Positions 24,020-31,547 of a DNA stretch of 64,000 nt are shown here, piece after piece (the stretch's first letter is position 1; each line of letters opens with the position of its first letter). Below the pieces are notes generated by a model. The model was not told where the DNA came from. It worked only from the letters and a program-made list of their open reading frames with translations, and did not search any database. Position numbers and translations under genes: made by a program. Source of the DNA: Paenibacillus flagellatus (GTDB lineage Bacteria; Bacillota; Bacilli; Paenibacillales; NBRC-103111); contig NZ_QJVJ01000015.1 of assembly GCF_003217775.1 (NCBI RefSeq), forward strand, positions 1-64,000. Direction: 5' to 3'.

Positions 24020-25600
24020 ATGGGGAAGACGAAAGGATTTTGGAGCCGCCGCCCGCGCTCCGATCAGAGCGAGGCCGAACGCTTAGCACATCAGGAAGAA
24101 AATCGGCAAGTCGATCAGGTTCTTTCCGCAAATCTGTCCGAGAATGTTCATGCGCTTCAGCGCTTGTATACCCGTTGTTCAGATGTGATTTTTCACGAGT
24201 TCTGCATAGGCAATTGCATGGAAGCTATGCTCGTTTATATCGACGGTCTCGTTCATATCGAAGAAGTGGATCAACATGTGCTCGCTCCGTTGCAGCGGGA
24301 TCTCCCCATGGATTGCACGCTGGCGGATATTCGCGGAAAAATCGCTGTTTCCTCGATAAAAAAAGTGGATACGACAGCCGAAGTGATTGAAGAAATATCC
24401 GGCGGAAATCCCGTATTGCTGATGGAATGCGAGCCTCACGGACTGGCAATCGGCTTGCCGAAATGGGAAAAACGGGCCATCGACGAGCCGTCCGCCGAAT
24501 CGGTGTTGCGCGGCCCTCGGGAAGGGTTCATCGAGTCGCTTCGCACCAATACGGCTCTGTTGCGGCGTAAAATCCGAACCCCTCATCTCAAAATCGTCAC
24601 GATGCATATGGGGACTTATACGCGTACGCAGATTGCGCTCGCCTATCTGGAGGGGGTTGCAGCCCCTTCCTTGGTAGAAGAAGTCACAAGCCGTCTGCAA
24701 CGAATCGAGATCGATGGCATTTTGGAGAGCGCGTACATTGAGGAATTGATTGAGGACAACCCGTTCTCCCCGTTCCCGCAATTGCTCTCTACCGAAAGGC
24801 CGGACGTGGCGAGCGCTTACTTGCTCGAAGGACATGTCGTCGTGCTCATCGACGGTACGCCCAGCGTGCTGATTGCGCCGATCACCTTTTACTCCTTGCT
24901 GCAGTCTCCGGAAGATTACTACGAGCGGTATGTTGTCGGTACCGCCATACGCTGGCTGCGCTATTTGTTCTTTTTGATCTCCTTGCTGGGTCCGTCTTTC
25001 TACATAGCGGTTATTACTTACCATCAGGAAATGATACCGAACGCTCTGTTGATCACAATGGCCAGATCCCGGGAGCAAATCCCGTTTCCCGCCATTGTCG
25101 AAGCATTGCTGATGGAATCGATGTTTGAAGCGCTGCGCGAAGCCGGCGCGCGGCTGCCGAAGCAAATCGGCACCGCCGTCAGCATTGTCGGAGCGCTGGT
25201 TATCGGTCAAGCGGCCATTGCCGCCGGCATCGTCTCTGCGCCGATGGTAATGGTTGTGGCCATAACGGGCGTCGCGTCGTTTATGGCTCCCCGCTTTACC
25301 GTCGGCATTGCCATCAGGCTGCTGCGGTTCCCTATGATGGTGCTTGCCGGCTTTCTTGGGCTGCTGGGATTGATTATGGGGGGCATACTCATTCTGAATC
25401 ACCTGTTCAAACTGCGTTCGTTCGGCGCTCCGTATATGGCTCCCTTGGCCCCGATGCAATCACGCAGTCTGAACGATGTGCTCTGGCGCGCTCCGCGCTG
25501 GCTCATGACCAAACGTCCCCATATGACGGGGGCGTGGAATCCCAGAAGGCAGCCCGCCGGTCAACGTCCGGGCCCGCATAAAGGGGAGACAGACGATTGA
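24020..25600 (+). CDS. GerA-family germinant receptor A subunit (operon 1)
   Basis: From ATG 24020 (GAGGGGATC as RBS) the protein has 526 residues. The cytoplasmic N-terminal domain (~1-290) contains RGPREGFIESLRTNTALLRR, YLEGVA and DNPFSPFPQLLSTERPDV, all hallmarks of GerAA/GerKA. About five membrane helices occupy residues 295-470. In known receptors, A subunits sit in the spore inner membrane and form part of the germinant-gated ion channel with B and C subunits. The stop overlaps the gerC start. The frame is intact and length is normal. Confidence 0.92.
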   Translation: MGKTKGFWSRRPRSDQSEAERLAHQEENRQVDQVLSANLSENVHALQRLYTRCSDVIFHEFCIGNCMEAMLVYIDGLVHIEEVDQHVLAPLQRDLPMDCTLADIRGKIAVSSIKKVDTTAEVIEEISGGNPVLLMECEPHGLAIGLPKWEKRAIDEPSAESVLRGPREGFIESLRTNTALLRRKIRTPHLKIVTMHMGTYTRTQIALAYLEGVAAPSLVEEVTSRLQRIEIDGILESAYIEELIEDNPFSPFPQLLSTERPDVASAYLLEGHVVVLIDGTPSVLIAPITFYSLLQSPEDYYERYVVGTAIRWLRYLFFLISLLGPSFYIAVITYHQEMIPNALLITMARSREQIPFPAIVEALLMESMFEALREAGARLPKQIGTAVSIVGALVIGQAAIAAGIVSAPMVMVVAITGVASFMAPRFTVGIAIRLLRFPMMVLAGFLGLLGLIMGGILILNHLFKLRSFGAPYMAPLAPMQSRSLNDVLWRAPRWLMTKRPHMTGAWNPRRQPAGQRPGPHKGETDD

Positions 25601-26775
25601 CGAGATCGGGTGCTATGTTGATGGGGGGGCTGATTGTCTCGTCGGTGCTGCTGTCCGGATGTTGGGATCGGACCGAAGTAAACGATTTGGCGATTCTTAC
25701 GGCCGGTGGATTGGACTTGACGGAAGATCGGAAACTGGAGCTTTCCGTTAAGCAATATGTGGTATCGCCATCTTCCTCCGAACAATCGGGAAGCTTATCT
25801 TCAGACACCGGCGGAGGTTCCGGCAAGTCGGTCGTTCGTTCCTCCTGCGGTGTATCGATGGCCGATGCGGAATCCCATTTGCAGCAAGTGTTGAGCCGCA
25901 AAGTGTTTTGGGGCCAGGACGAAGTATTCGTATTCGGTCAGCGGCTGGCGAAAGAAGGACTCGCCGAACCGATGGAATTTTTGACGAGGCACCCGATTCC
26001 GCGGGAGCGGGCCAATGTTTTCGTCAGTCAGAGTCCCGCGAGCGAGATACTGGAACTTGATCCGCCGATTGAACGCTCGGTTTCGCAAGCTTTGCGCAAA
26101 ATGGCCGAAAATGAAACCGGGCTGAATATTACGATAAAAGAACTGGCCGAAATGATGGCGGGAAGATCCAGATCGGCTGTCATTCCCTGGGTAGAAATCA
26201 AGCCTGGCGATGGAAAACAGGCCGCATTCGCATACATTATCGGCTCGGCAGTCCTGAAAAACGGCAAGATGATCGGACGAATGAACGATGCCGAGACGCG
26301 GGGAATCATGTGGTTGAGAAACGAAGTGAAAAAAGCGACGGTGACCGTTTCCCCGGGCAAAGGCAAGGGACTCGTGTCGCTTCAGTTGCTCAAAAGCCGC
26401 ACCGAGTTAATCCCGCATATTCAAGGGAGGCAATGGAGCCTGACGGTTCGGATCGAGACCCGGGACGACATCATCGAAAATACATCGGATCTTGATCTTT
26501 CCGTGCCGGACCATATCAGCGAGTTGGAGCGCGAGCTCGAAGACGATATTAAACGTCGCATTCAAATGGCGCTAAAACGCGCGCAAAAAGAGATGAAAGC
26601 CGATATTTTCAATTTCGCGGACGCCTTCTATCGGAAGTACCCGAGGGAGTGGAACCGAAACAAGGACCGCTGGGACGATCTTTATTCCCATTTGGAAGTC
26701 AACGTACAAGCCAAGGTCAAAGTTGTCCGTCCCGGCATGACCAACAAAAGCATATTTAAGCCGGAACAGAGGTGA
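25597..26775 (+). CDS. Ger(x)C-family germinant receptor lipoprotein (operon 1)
   Basis: The TTG start at 25597 overlaps the gerA stop. The protein has 392 residues with a lipobox VLLSGC (Cys22), then WDRTEVNDLAILTAGGLDLT, as in GerAC proteins. Middle and C-terminal parts carry FWGQDEVFVFG, the REWNRNKDRW segment and a final beta region. C subunits are lipoproteins on the outer face of the spore inner membrane and are needed for receptor function. A serine/glycine-rich insert (SSSEQSGSLSSDTGGGSGKS, residues ~54-73) is longer than in many homologues. Confidence 0.92.
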   Translation: MTRSGAMLMGGLIVSSVLLSGCWDRTEVNDLAILTAGGLDLTEDRKLELSVKQYVVSPSSSEQSGSLSSDTGGGSGKSVVRSSCGVSMADAESHLQQVLSRKVFWGQDEVFVFGQRLAKEGLAEPMEFLTRHPIPRERANVFVSQSPASEILELDPPIERSVSQALRKMAENETGLNITIKELAEMMAGRSRSAVIPWVEIKPGDGKQAAFAYIIGSAVLKNGKMIGRMNDAETRGIMWLRNEVKKATVTVSPGKGKGLVSLQLLKSRTELIPHIQGRQWSLTVRIETRDDIIENTSDLDLSVPDHISELERELEDDIKRRIQMALKRAQKEMKADIFNFADAFYRKYPREWNRNKDRWDDLYSHLEVNVQAKVKVVRPGMTNKSIFKPEQR

Positions 26776-26784
26776 CATTGGATC

Positions 26785-27033
26785 ATGATATGGGGGGGAT
26801 TGCTGGGCGTTGCCGCGGTGCTCGCTTTAATGATTTTGCATGATTGGCGCGCCATGCCTTCTTATACCAAGAGGGAGAAGACGGCTTATGGCGTCCTGAC
26901 CGGATTGGGGGCGATATTGGCAATCCTGCTTGTTCTTGATCCCCAAATGCCGGGTCCTACGGAGTGGATGGATGTTATTTACAAACCGCTGGTGAACTTG
27001 CTGGAGAAGCTCGCCTTACAAAGGAGCGGGTGA
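26785..27033 (+). CDS. Small two-helix protein of the ger operon (D-subunit-like)
   Basis: The protein has 82 residues: helix MIWGGLLGVAAVLALMIL, a basic loop RAMPSYTKREKTA, helix GVLTGLGAILAILLVLD and a short amphipathic tail. It sits between gerC and gerB with gaps of 9 and 6 bp. Small two-helix D subunits encoded in some ger operons are known to modulate receptor activity. Position and topology fit that role, but sequence conservation in the group is low. Confidence 0.7.
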   Translation: MIWGGLLGVAAVLALMILHDWRAMPSYTKREKTAYGVLTGLGAILAILLVLDPQMPGPTEWMDVIYKPLVNLLEKLALQRSG

Positions 27034-27039
27034 TGGGTG

Positions 27040-28137
27040 ATGAAAAAAGAAAACATATCCGTCCTGCAAATCGGAAAAATGATGTATTTGGCGGTAACTC
27101 CGACGGCTATATTAAGCACGCCGGCAATTACATATAAATTTGCCAAGCAGGATTTGTGGATTTCTCCGATGTGGGCATTCAGCGGGGTCATTGCAATCTG
27201 GATTGCGCTCGGCATTCACCGATTGTTTCCGGGCGAAAATCTCGTTCAGGCAGGCGAACGCATTCTAGGTCGAATGTTGGGAAAAGTGTTTGGGTTGATT
27301 CTTCTGTTGTACTATTTGTATTTAGGCGGCGTCATCGTGAGGGAATACGGCGAATTTGTAGTCGGAGCGTTTCTTGTCCAAACGCCGTTGCTGGTAGTAT
27401 CCGGGAGCATGGTGCTTGTATGCGCCGTTGTAGTTCGCAGCGGCGTGGAAATCATTGCGAGATTCGCCGATCTATTTATTCCTGTTTTTGCGCTTCTTTT
27501 TCTGCTTCTGATCCTCCCCCTTCTTCCGGAGCTTCATATTCTGAAGATGCTGCCGATCATGGGAGAAGGTATCGGGCCTTCCCTCTCCGGTGCGGTTGTA
27601 TTGCAAGCATGGTTCAGCGAATTTCTGACGGTGTCGTTTTTAATTCCATTTGCAAACCGTGCGGGAAAAGTGAAAAAAAGCATGGCGATCACTTTGCTGG
27701 CCGTCATTGTGACGCTTGTGTCATCCAACCTGGCAACGCTGTTGCTGTTGGGGGATATAACAGGAAACTATACCTATCCCTTTCTGATTGTCGCCAGATA
27801 CATCAACCTGGCCGATTTCTTTACGCACCTGGAGTCGATTTTTATGGCCATTTGGGTATTGGGGGCGTTCGTTAAAATATGTGTTTTCTTTTATGTAAGC
27901 GTATTGGGCACTGCTCAATGGATGGAGCTCCGGGATTACCGTCCGATCGTACTCCCCGTAGGCTTCTTGCTGCTATTAATGAGCATATGGGTTGCGCCCA
28001 ACCTGCAGGAATTGACGCACGCTTTATCGACTTCGATCATTTTTTCGGCGCTGACGGTATTGGTTTGCATTCCCGCGGCGTTGCTCGGTTTGGCCTGGTT
28101 CAGAAGACTTTGGGAGAAGAAAAATATACAGGATTGA
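27040..28137 (+). CDS. GerAB/ArcD/ProY-family germinant receptor B subunit (operon 1)
   Basis: The protein has 365 residues from ATG 27040 (RBS GGAGCGGG; a GTG directly before it is also possible). About ten membrane helices are arranged as in amino-acid permeases of the APC superfamily. The N-terminus SVLQIGKMMYLAVTPTAILS is the usual start of GerB proteins. In studied receptors the B subunit binds the germinant. Ligand specificity cannot be read from sequence here. It is the last gene of an A-C-D-B operon; after its stop lies the virB4-like fragment. Confidence 0.9.
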   Translation: MKKENISVLQIGKMMYLAVTPTAILSTPAITYKFAKQDLWISPMWAFSGVIAIWIALGIHRLFPGENLVQAGERILGRMLGKVFGLILLLYYLYLGGVIVREYGEFVVGAFLVQTPLLVVSGSMVLVCAVVVRSGVEIIARFADLFIPVFALLFLLLILPLLPELHILKMLPIMGEGIGPSLSGAVVLQAWFSEFLTVSFLIPFANRAGKVKKSMAITLLAVIVTLVSSNLATLLLLGDITGNYTYPFLIVARYINLADFFTHLESIFMAIWVLGAFVKICVFFYVSVLGTAQWMELRDYRPIVLPVGFLLLLMSIWVAPNLQELTHALSTSIIFSALTVLVCIPAALLGLAWFRRLWEKKNIQD

Positions 28138-28156
28138 ACCATCCATAATAAAATAA

Positions 28157-28213
28157 TAGCGCCAACCTTCTGTTCACGCTGAGGAAGCGTGTCAGAATGC
28201 TTGACGCTTTTTA
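28157..28213 (+). pseudogene. Short virB4-like fragment
   Basis: From 28158 the sequence AGCGCCAACCTTCTGTTCAC matches virB4 from 20540 (AGCGCCAACTTTCTGTTCAC). By eye 47 of 55 bases agree before similarity stops. The matching virB4 peptide is SANFLFTLWKRVRKYGAF. The copy is in the same orientation and no other virB4 sequence is seen around it. It is either a relic of a second conjugative element or a rearrangement scar. Confidence 0.6.
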
Positions 28214-28247
28214 CGCTCCCAAGTTTAGCAAAAAGTCGAGTTTTCTA

Positions 28248-29042
28248 TCATGCAAGAGATTTTTGCTTCAAAGAAGTGGATAGAAGACTGGCTCTGCTGA
28301 TCAATTCTCGAAAAGGCAGCGAAAAAAAGTCAGGTACGAGATAGCCGTTTATGATTCCCACCGATGCGGATAATGTAACGTTATGAATGACGACGGGTTG
28401 GGACAGGGCAGTTTCTAATTGCAAGGCCTCGTGCTCATTCCGGCATGTAATCACAACAAACTCATCCCCTGCGTACCTGCATACGTAATCCTGTTCGCTC
28501 GTTAATGCACGCAAGCGATTGGAGAACTCGACAAGAAAATCGTCCCCTACCGGATGCCCGTGCAATTTGTTGATTTCACCGAAATTATTGAGATCAATAA
28601 AGAGCAAACGGAAATGTTGGCGACGGTTCAGAAAATGTTCGCCGATATGTTGGATATAAGGTGCGCGGTACAGTCCCGTTAGAGGGTCAACGAGCTGGTT
28701 CAGTTTGATTTGAAGCTTCTCGCGGGTCACGATCCCGAGTACCCGATCTTCATGGACGACAAGAAGTCGTTCAATGCGATGCCGCTCCATCAATTCCAAC
28801 GCTTCCCAAGCAAATTGGTCAGGCGAAATGCTGATCGGGCTTGGGGTCATTGCGTCGGCTGCAATCCGATTGGGGTGGGAAGAGCGGATGTCCCGCGACG
28901 TAATAATTCCTACGATTGTCCCATGATCTGTGACGGCCAACGAACCGATTTCAAGTTCATTCATTACATCCGACACATGCTGGACGCTTCTTTCAGTTGA
29001 AACCGTATAGACGGGGGATGACATGAATTCCGCCACCTTCAT
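28248..29042 (-). CDS. CBS-pair diguanylate cyclase
   Basis: The protein has 264 residues. Residues 1-115 form two CBS motifs (MKVAEFMSSPVYTVSTERSV, GSLAVTDHGTIVGIITSRDI, then RLLVVHEDRVLGIVTREKL), which usually bind adenine nucleotides. A GGDEF domain follows, with VDPLTGLYRAPYI, FIDLNNFGEINKLHGHPVGD and signature RYAGDEFVVITCR. The A for the first G occurs in active cyclases too. The RxxD inhibitory site is absent (SEQD). It is the last gene of a three-gene operon under a cyclic-di-GMP riboswitch, so synthesis of the messenger may be under feedback. Start overlaps the previous stop by 4 bp. Confidence 0.88.
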   Translation of the reverse strand: MKVAEFMSSPVYTVSTERSVQHVSDVMNELEIGSLAVTDHGTIVGIITSRDIRSSHPNRIAADAMTPSPISISPDQFAWEALELMERHRIERLLVVHEDRVLGIVTREKLQIKLNQLVDPLTGLYRAPYIQHIGEHFLNRRQHFRLLFIDLNNFGEINKLHGHPVGDDFLVEFSNRLRALTSEQDYVCRYAGDEFVVITCRNEHEALQLETALSQPVVIHNVTLSASVGIINGYLVPDFFSLPFRELISRASLLSTSLKQKSLA

Positions 29043-29392
29043 TGTAACTCCACCTCCCGCTGAACCGATACCGAAATTTTCAGTTCGGAACGAAGCACCA
29101 TGTTGTCGCTGATCAACCGGTCCGCTTCTTCCATTATGATTTGCATCAGCAAACGTTCGTCCAACATTTGAAGAAGGGAGTTCCGAATCAAGACCGCTTC
29201 AATTTTGGCGTGCTCCAGTTTAACGATTGTAAATTGTTCCGGCGATAGCGCCTGCGCCATTCGCTTTACCGCTTCCGGCCCGATCGGGGCTTTTTTTCCG
29301 ATGATCAACAAATCCTGCATGGGCGGAACTTCAAACTCTGAAATTTTTAAAGAGAGCGTTGCTTTGCGGAAATAGTTCAGTTTATCCTGCAT
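29039..29392 (-). CDS. Unknown protein coupled to cyclic-di-GMP enzymes
   Basis: The protein has 117 residues, starting MQDKLNYFRKATLSLKISEF. It contains an amphipathic pattern with EVPPMQDLLIIGKKAPIGPE, a helical middle rich in E and L (AKIEAVLIRNSLLQMLDERL), and a final beta strand (LKISVSVQREVEL). There is no signal peptide or membrane helix. I do not recognise the family. It lies between EAL and CBS-GGDEF genes and overlaps the latter by 4 bp, so a partner or regulator role in that pathway is the plausible guess. Confidence 0.7.
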   Translation of the reverse strand: MQDKLNYFRKATLSLKISEFEVPPMQDLLIIGKKAPIGPEAVKRMAQALSPEQFTIVKLEHAKIEAVLIRNSLLQMLDERLLMQIIMEEADRLISDNMVLRSELKISVSVQREVELQ

Positions 29393-29437
29393 CCTGATTA
29401 CTCCTTCGTGTTCGGGTGAGACTTCACGTTCAACCGT

Positions 29438-30154
29438 TTACGTTAACCGATTCGGTTTTCCGAATAAATAGCCTTGTCCCATCTTGATACCCAAAGACAG
29501 CGCGGTATCCAAATCCTCTTCTTTTTCGATTCCTTCCAGGATCAGATTGGCCTCGTTATTGCAGTACTCGGCAAACAGTGCGACAACTTTTTGTTTTTTC
29601 CTGGATGTACTCAAGTCAGAAGCAAAGAATCGGTCGATTTTGATAAAATCAGGCGAGACGTCCACAATATTTCGAAAAGAAGTTGTTCCATCTCCTACAT
29701 CGTCCAGGGCTATCAGGAAATTCAGTTCACGCAGCAATCGGATGGCATCTCTGAAAGAAGCGCTTTTCCATAAGAGGCCCTCATAAATGGACTCGTTAAT
29801 CTCAAATACGATTTGGTTTCTATATAGCTCGAATCGCTCGGCAAGGGAGTCGAGTAAGTCGATAAATAAAGGCGAGACCAAAGTTGAAGGGAATATGTTA
29901 ATAAACAACAGGTTATGTTCACGTGAGCCCGGAAATTCAAAGTAGGCTGAAATCGCCTGGAAAATTGAAAAAGAATCGACTTCGAACAACTTGTTCTGCT
30001 CCATGGCGCGCTGAAATAAAAGATCCGGATTCATGTTGGAGTTACTGCGAATGAGGGCCTCGTAACCAAGGATTCTCTTTTCGGGAAACCCCAAGATGGG
30101 CTGGAACACATGATAAAAATCGTTTTGTACTATTAATTGTTCAATATTCGGCAT
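29438..30154 (-). CDS. EAL-domain cyclic-di-GMP phosphodiesterase
   Basis: The protein has 238 residues and consists of a stand-alone EAL domain. Catalytic elements are all present: GYEALIR, FINIFPSTL, VFEINES, ALDDVGDG (the DD pair that binds metal), DFIKIDR, LEGIE and GQGYLFGKP. It should hydrolyse cyclic-di-GMP to pGpG. It is the first gene behind the riboswitch and terminator at 30181-30316, with RBS AAAGGGAG. No sensor domain is attached, so control is likely transcriptional, by the riboswitch, or through the adjacent unknown protein. Confidence 0.9.
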   Translation of the reverse strand: MPNIEQLIVQNDFYHVFQPILGFPEKRILGYEALIRSNSNMNPDLLFQRAMEQNKLFEVDSFSIFQAISAYFEFPGSREHNLLFINIFPSTLVSPLFIDLLDSLAERFELYRNQIVFEINESIYEGLLWKSASFRDAIRLLRELNFLIALDDVGDGTTSFRNIVDVSPDFIKIDRFFASDLSTSRKKQKVVALFAEYCNNEANLILEGIEKEEDLDTALSLGIKMGQGYLFGKPNRLT

Positions 30155-30180
30155 CGAGGCTACTCCCTTTGCTGAGAATC

Positions 30181-30212
30181 AAAATAAGAAGCCACCCCGA
30201 TCTGGGGCAGCT
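30181..30212 (-). terminator. Riboswitch-controlled terminator
   Basis: On the minus strand GCTGCCCC, loop AGAT, CGGGGTGGC is followed by TTCTTATTTT. The 5' arm can instead pair (CCCAG with CTGGG) with the 3' end of the aptamer (plus-strand positions 30241-30245), giving an antiterminator alternative. Inferred logic: ligand-bound aptamer frees the terminator, so cyclic-di-GMP switches the operon off. Confidence 0.75.
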
Positions 30213-30229
30213 TTGAGCTCGGAAGCAAT

Positions 30230-30316
30230 AATTTCGGCAACCCAGCTACCATAGATATCATCCTTAGGCCTGAAGTTTTGCGCCCCCATTTTTCAATGGG
30301 TTTGCCGTTTCGTTTT
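30230..30316 (-). promoter_or_regulatory. Cyclic-di-GMP-I (GEMM) riboswitch upstream of the EAL operon
   Basis: On the minus strand the conserved elements occur in order: ACGGCAAACCC, a GAAA tetraloop hairpin (CCCATT-GAAA-AATGGG), GGCGCAAAACTTCAGG, CCTAAGG, TATGG and GGGTTGCCG. The CCTAAGG...TATGG pair is the 11-nt tetraloop receptor that docks GAAA in the class I aptamer. The base equivalent to G20 of the Vibrio aptamer is G, which favours cyclic-di-GMP over cGAMP. It lies 76 bp before the EAL start, with a terminator between. Confidence 0.9.
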
Positions 30317-30594
30317 TTATGATCCTGAAAGAAAGGGATCAGCCTGAGGACCTACGAATAGAACCTCCCCCTTTTGAATGAAGTTAGATCATTTACGACA
30401 AAATCCTTCTTTATACCCAATAATTCGCGCAAAAAGCGCCAACTCCTTCCAAACGGGTGTTCCTAAGAAACCGTATTTATCCAAAAAATCGGTAAAGACT
30501 TGCCATTTAACATAGAGAATCGCGGTAAATAAGCAGCAAGCGGTTGGTTCAGATCGTCCCAACCGCTTGCTTTTTTCATAGCTTGAATCACTTT

Positions 30595-30939
30595 TTACGA
30601 ATCTTCGGTTGCCGGTTCCAACAGTTCCCGTAAAATACGATACGCTTGTCGCTGTTTGGCATCGTTGTGTTTGAGCAATAAGAGAATGCTGGCCCATAAC
30701 CATCTTTTTTGTTGCAGATAGGACTCTTTCTCGTCGCTGAATAAATCGTATACGCTCATATGTAATGCCAAAGCAATTTTTTCAATCGTTTGAAGTTTGA
30801 CGTTTTTTTCGCCGCGTTCAATCTGACCAAGATATGTCGCGGCCATGCCGATCGATTCGGCTAGTTTTTCCTGAGTCAAATTTTGCTCCAAGCGGTATAA
30901 GCGAATTTTTGCTCCGACTATTTGTGCAAAGGTAGACAT
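30595..30939 (-). CDS. XRE-family transcriptional regulator
   Basis: From ATG 30939 (RBS GAGGG) the protein has 114 residues. The N-terminal helix-turn-helix reads IRLYRLEQNLTQEKLAESIG and MAATYLGQIERGEKNVKLQT, followed by IEKIALALHMSVYDLFS, the usual XRE pattern. The C-terminal 45 residues are helical and rich in Q, R and L (QQKRWLWASILLLLKH), possibly for dimerisation. It is divergent from the Spo0E-like gene at 31125 and could control it from the shared region 30940-31124. Between 30213 and 30594, apart from the riboswitch, I see no gene. Confidence 0.87.
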   Translation of the reverse strand: MSTFAQIVGAKIRLYRLEQNLTQEKLAESIGMAATYLGQIERGEKNVKLQTIEKIALALHMSVYDLFSDEKESYLQQKRWLWASILLLLKHNDAKQRQAYRILRELLEPATEDS

Positions 30940-31124
30940 AATGTCCCTCACAACCCCTCTCTATAGTAAAGTGTAGTCAAAGCAGTCGGAGGGATGGAGT
31001 ACTCTTAAACTACAGTCTATTCAATTGATTGTACCTTGAAAATCTTTGCGATATAATTTTCCACGGAGTTTATTTTGTCACAAATTCCTTTAAGCCAATA
31101 TTCGATAAAAAGGAGTCAGAAGTC

Positions 31125-31442
31125 ATGCATCATTTCATGATCGCTGCGCAGACCGTATTGTATGGGAAGCGGCAGGAAATCGGCTTGAGCCATAATCAAG
31201 TGGTCCAGCTTTCCAAGGAGATTACAAGAATGACTCGACTATTGGAAAACGTAAGTCAACAGACTGAGAATGGAATGCGAGAAATAAGGGGGAGGGTTGC
31301 CACGAGGCTGCTTAGCAAGGAGCAACTGCTCGAATGTATAGCGACAGCTTGGAACATGGGACTTGAAGAAGAGTTTGTTGCTTTTTTGTTCAAGGAACTG
31401 CTATGGATGGAATCCGATACGAAATTGTCCGAAATGGAATAG
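31125..31442 (+). CDS. Spo0E-like protein with altered signature
   Basis: ATG 31125 is preceded by AAAAAGGAGTC. The protein has 105 residues. The first 45 (IAAQTVLYGKRQEIGLSHNQ then VVQLSKEITRM) match Spo0E phosphatases closely in the GLS..VV.LSxEI part. In the S-x-x-x-D motif the aspartate is threonine (SKEIT). The remaining 60 residues extend beyond the usual family length. Without the Asp it may bind Spo0A without dephosphorylating it, or may have another role. It lies directly before the second ger operon and after an XRE regulator. Confidence 0.5.
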   Translation: MHHFMIAAQTVLYGKRQEIGLSHNQVVQLSKEITRMTRLLENVSQQTENGMREIRGRVATRLLSKEQLLECIATAWNMGLEEEFVAFLFKELLWMESDTKLSEME

Positions 31443-31547
31443 GAGGTTGTCTTCAGAGAGAAAGCTTGATGGATGTAAAATGGTTACGGCATTGCTGCCG
31501 ACGTGGAAGCGCGATTGATCGGATGTATCAATCGCGCCGCGAATCCA

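Noticed and set aside
24179..25459. A 426-codon minus-strand frame opposite gerA
   Set aside because: Antisense shadow of a well-supported germinant receptor gene; Q/H/R-rich translation.
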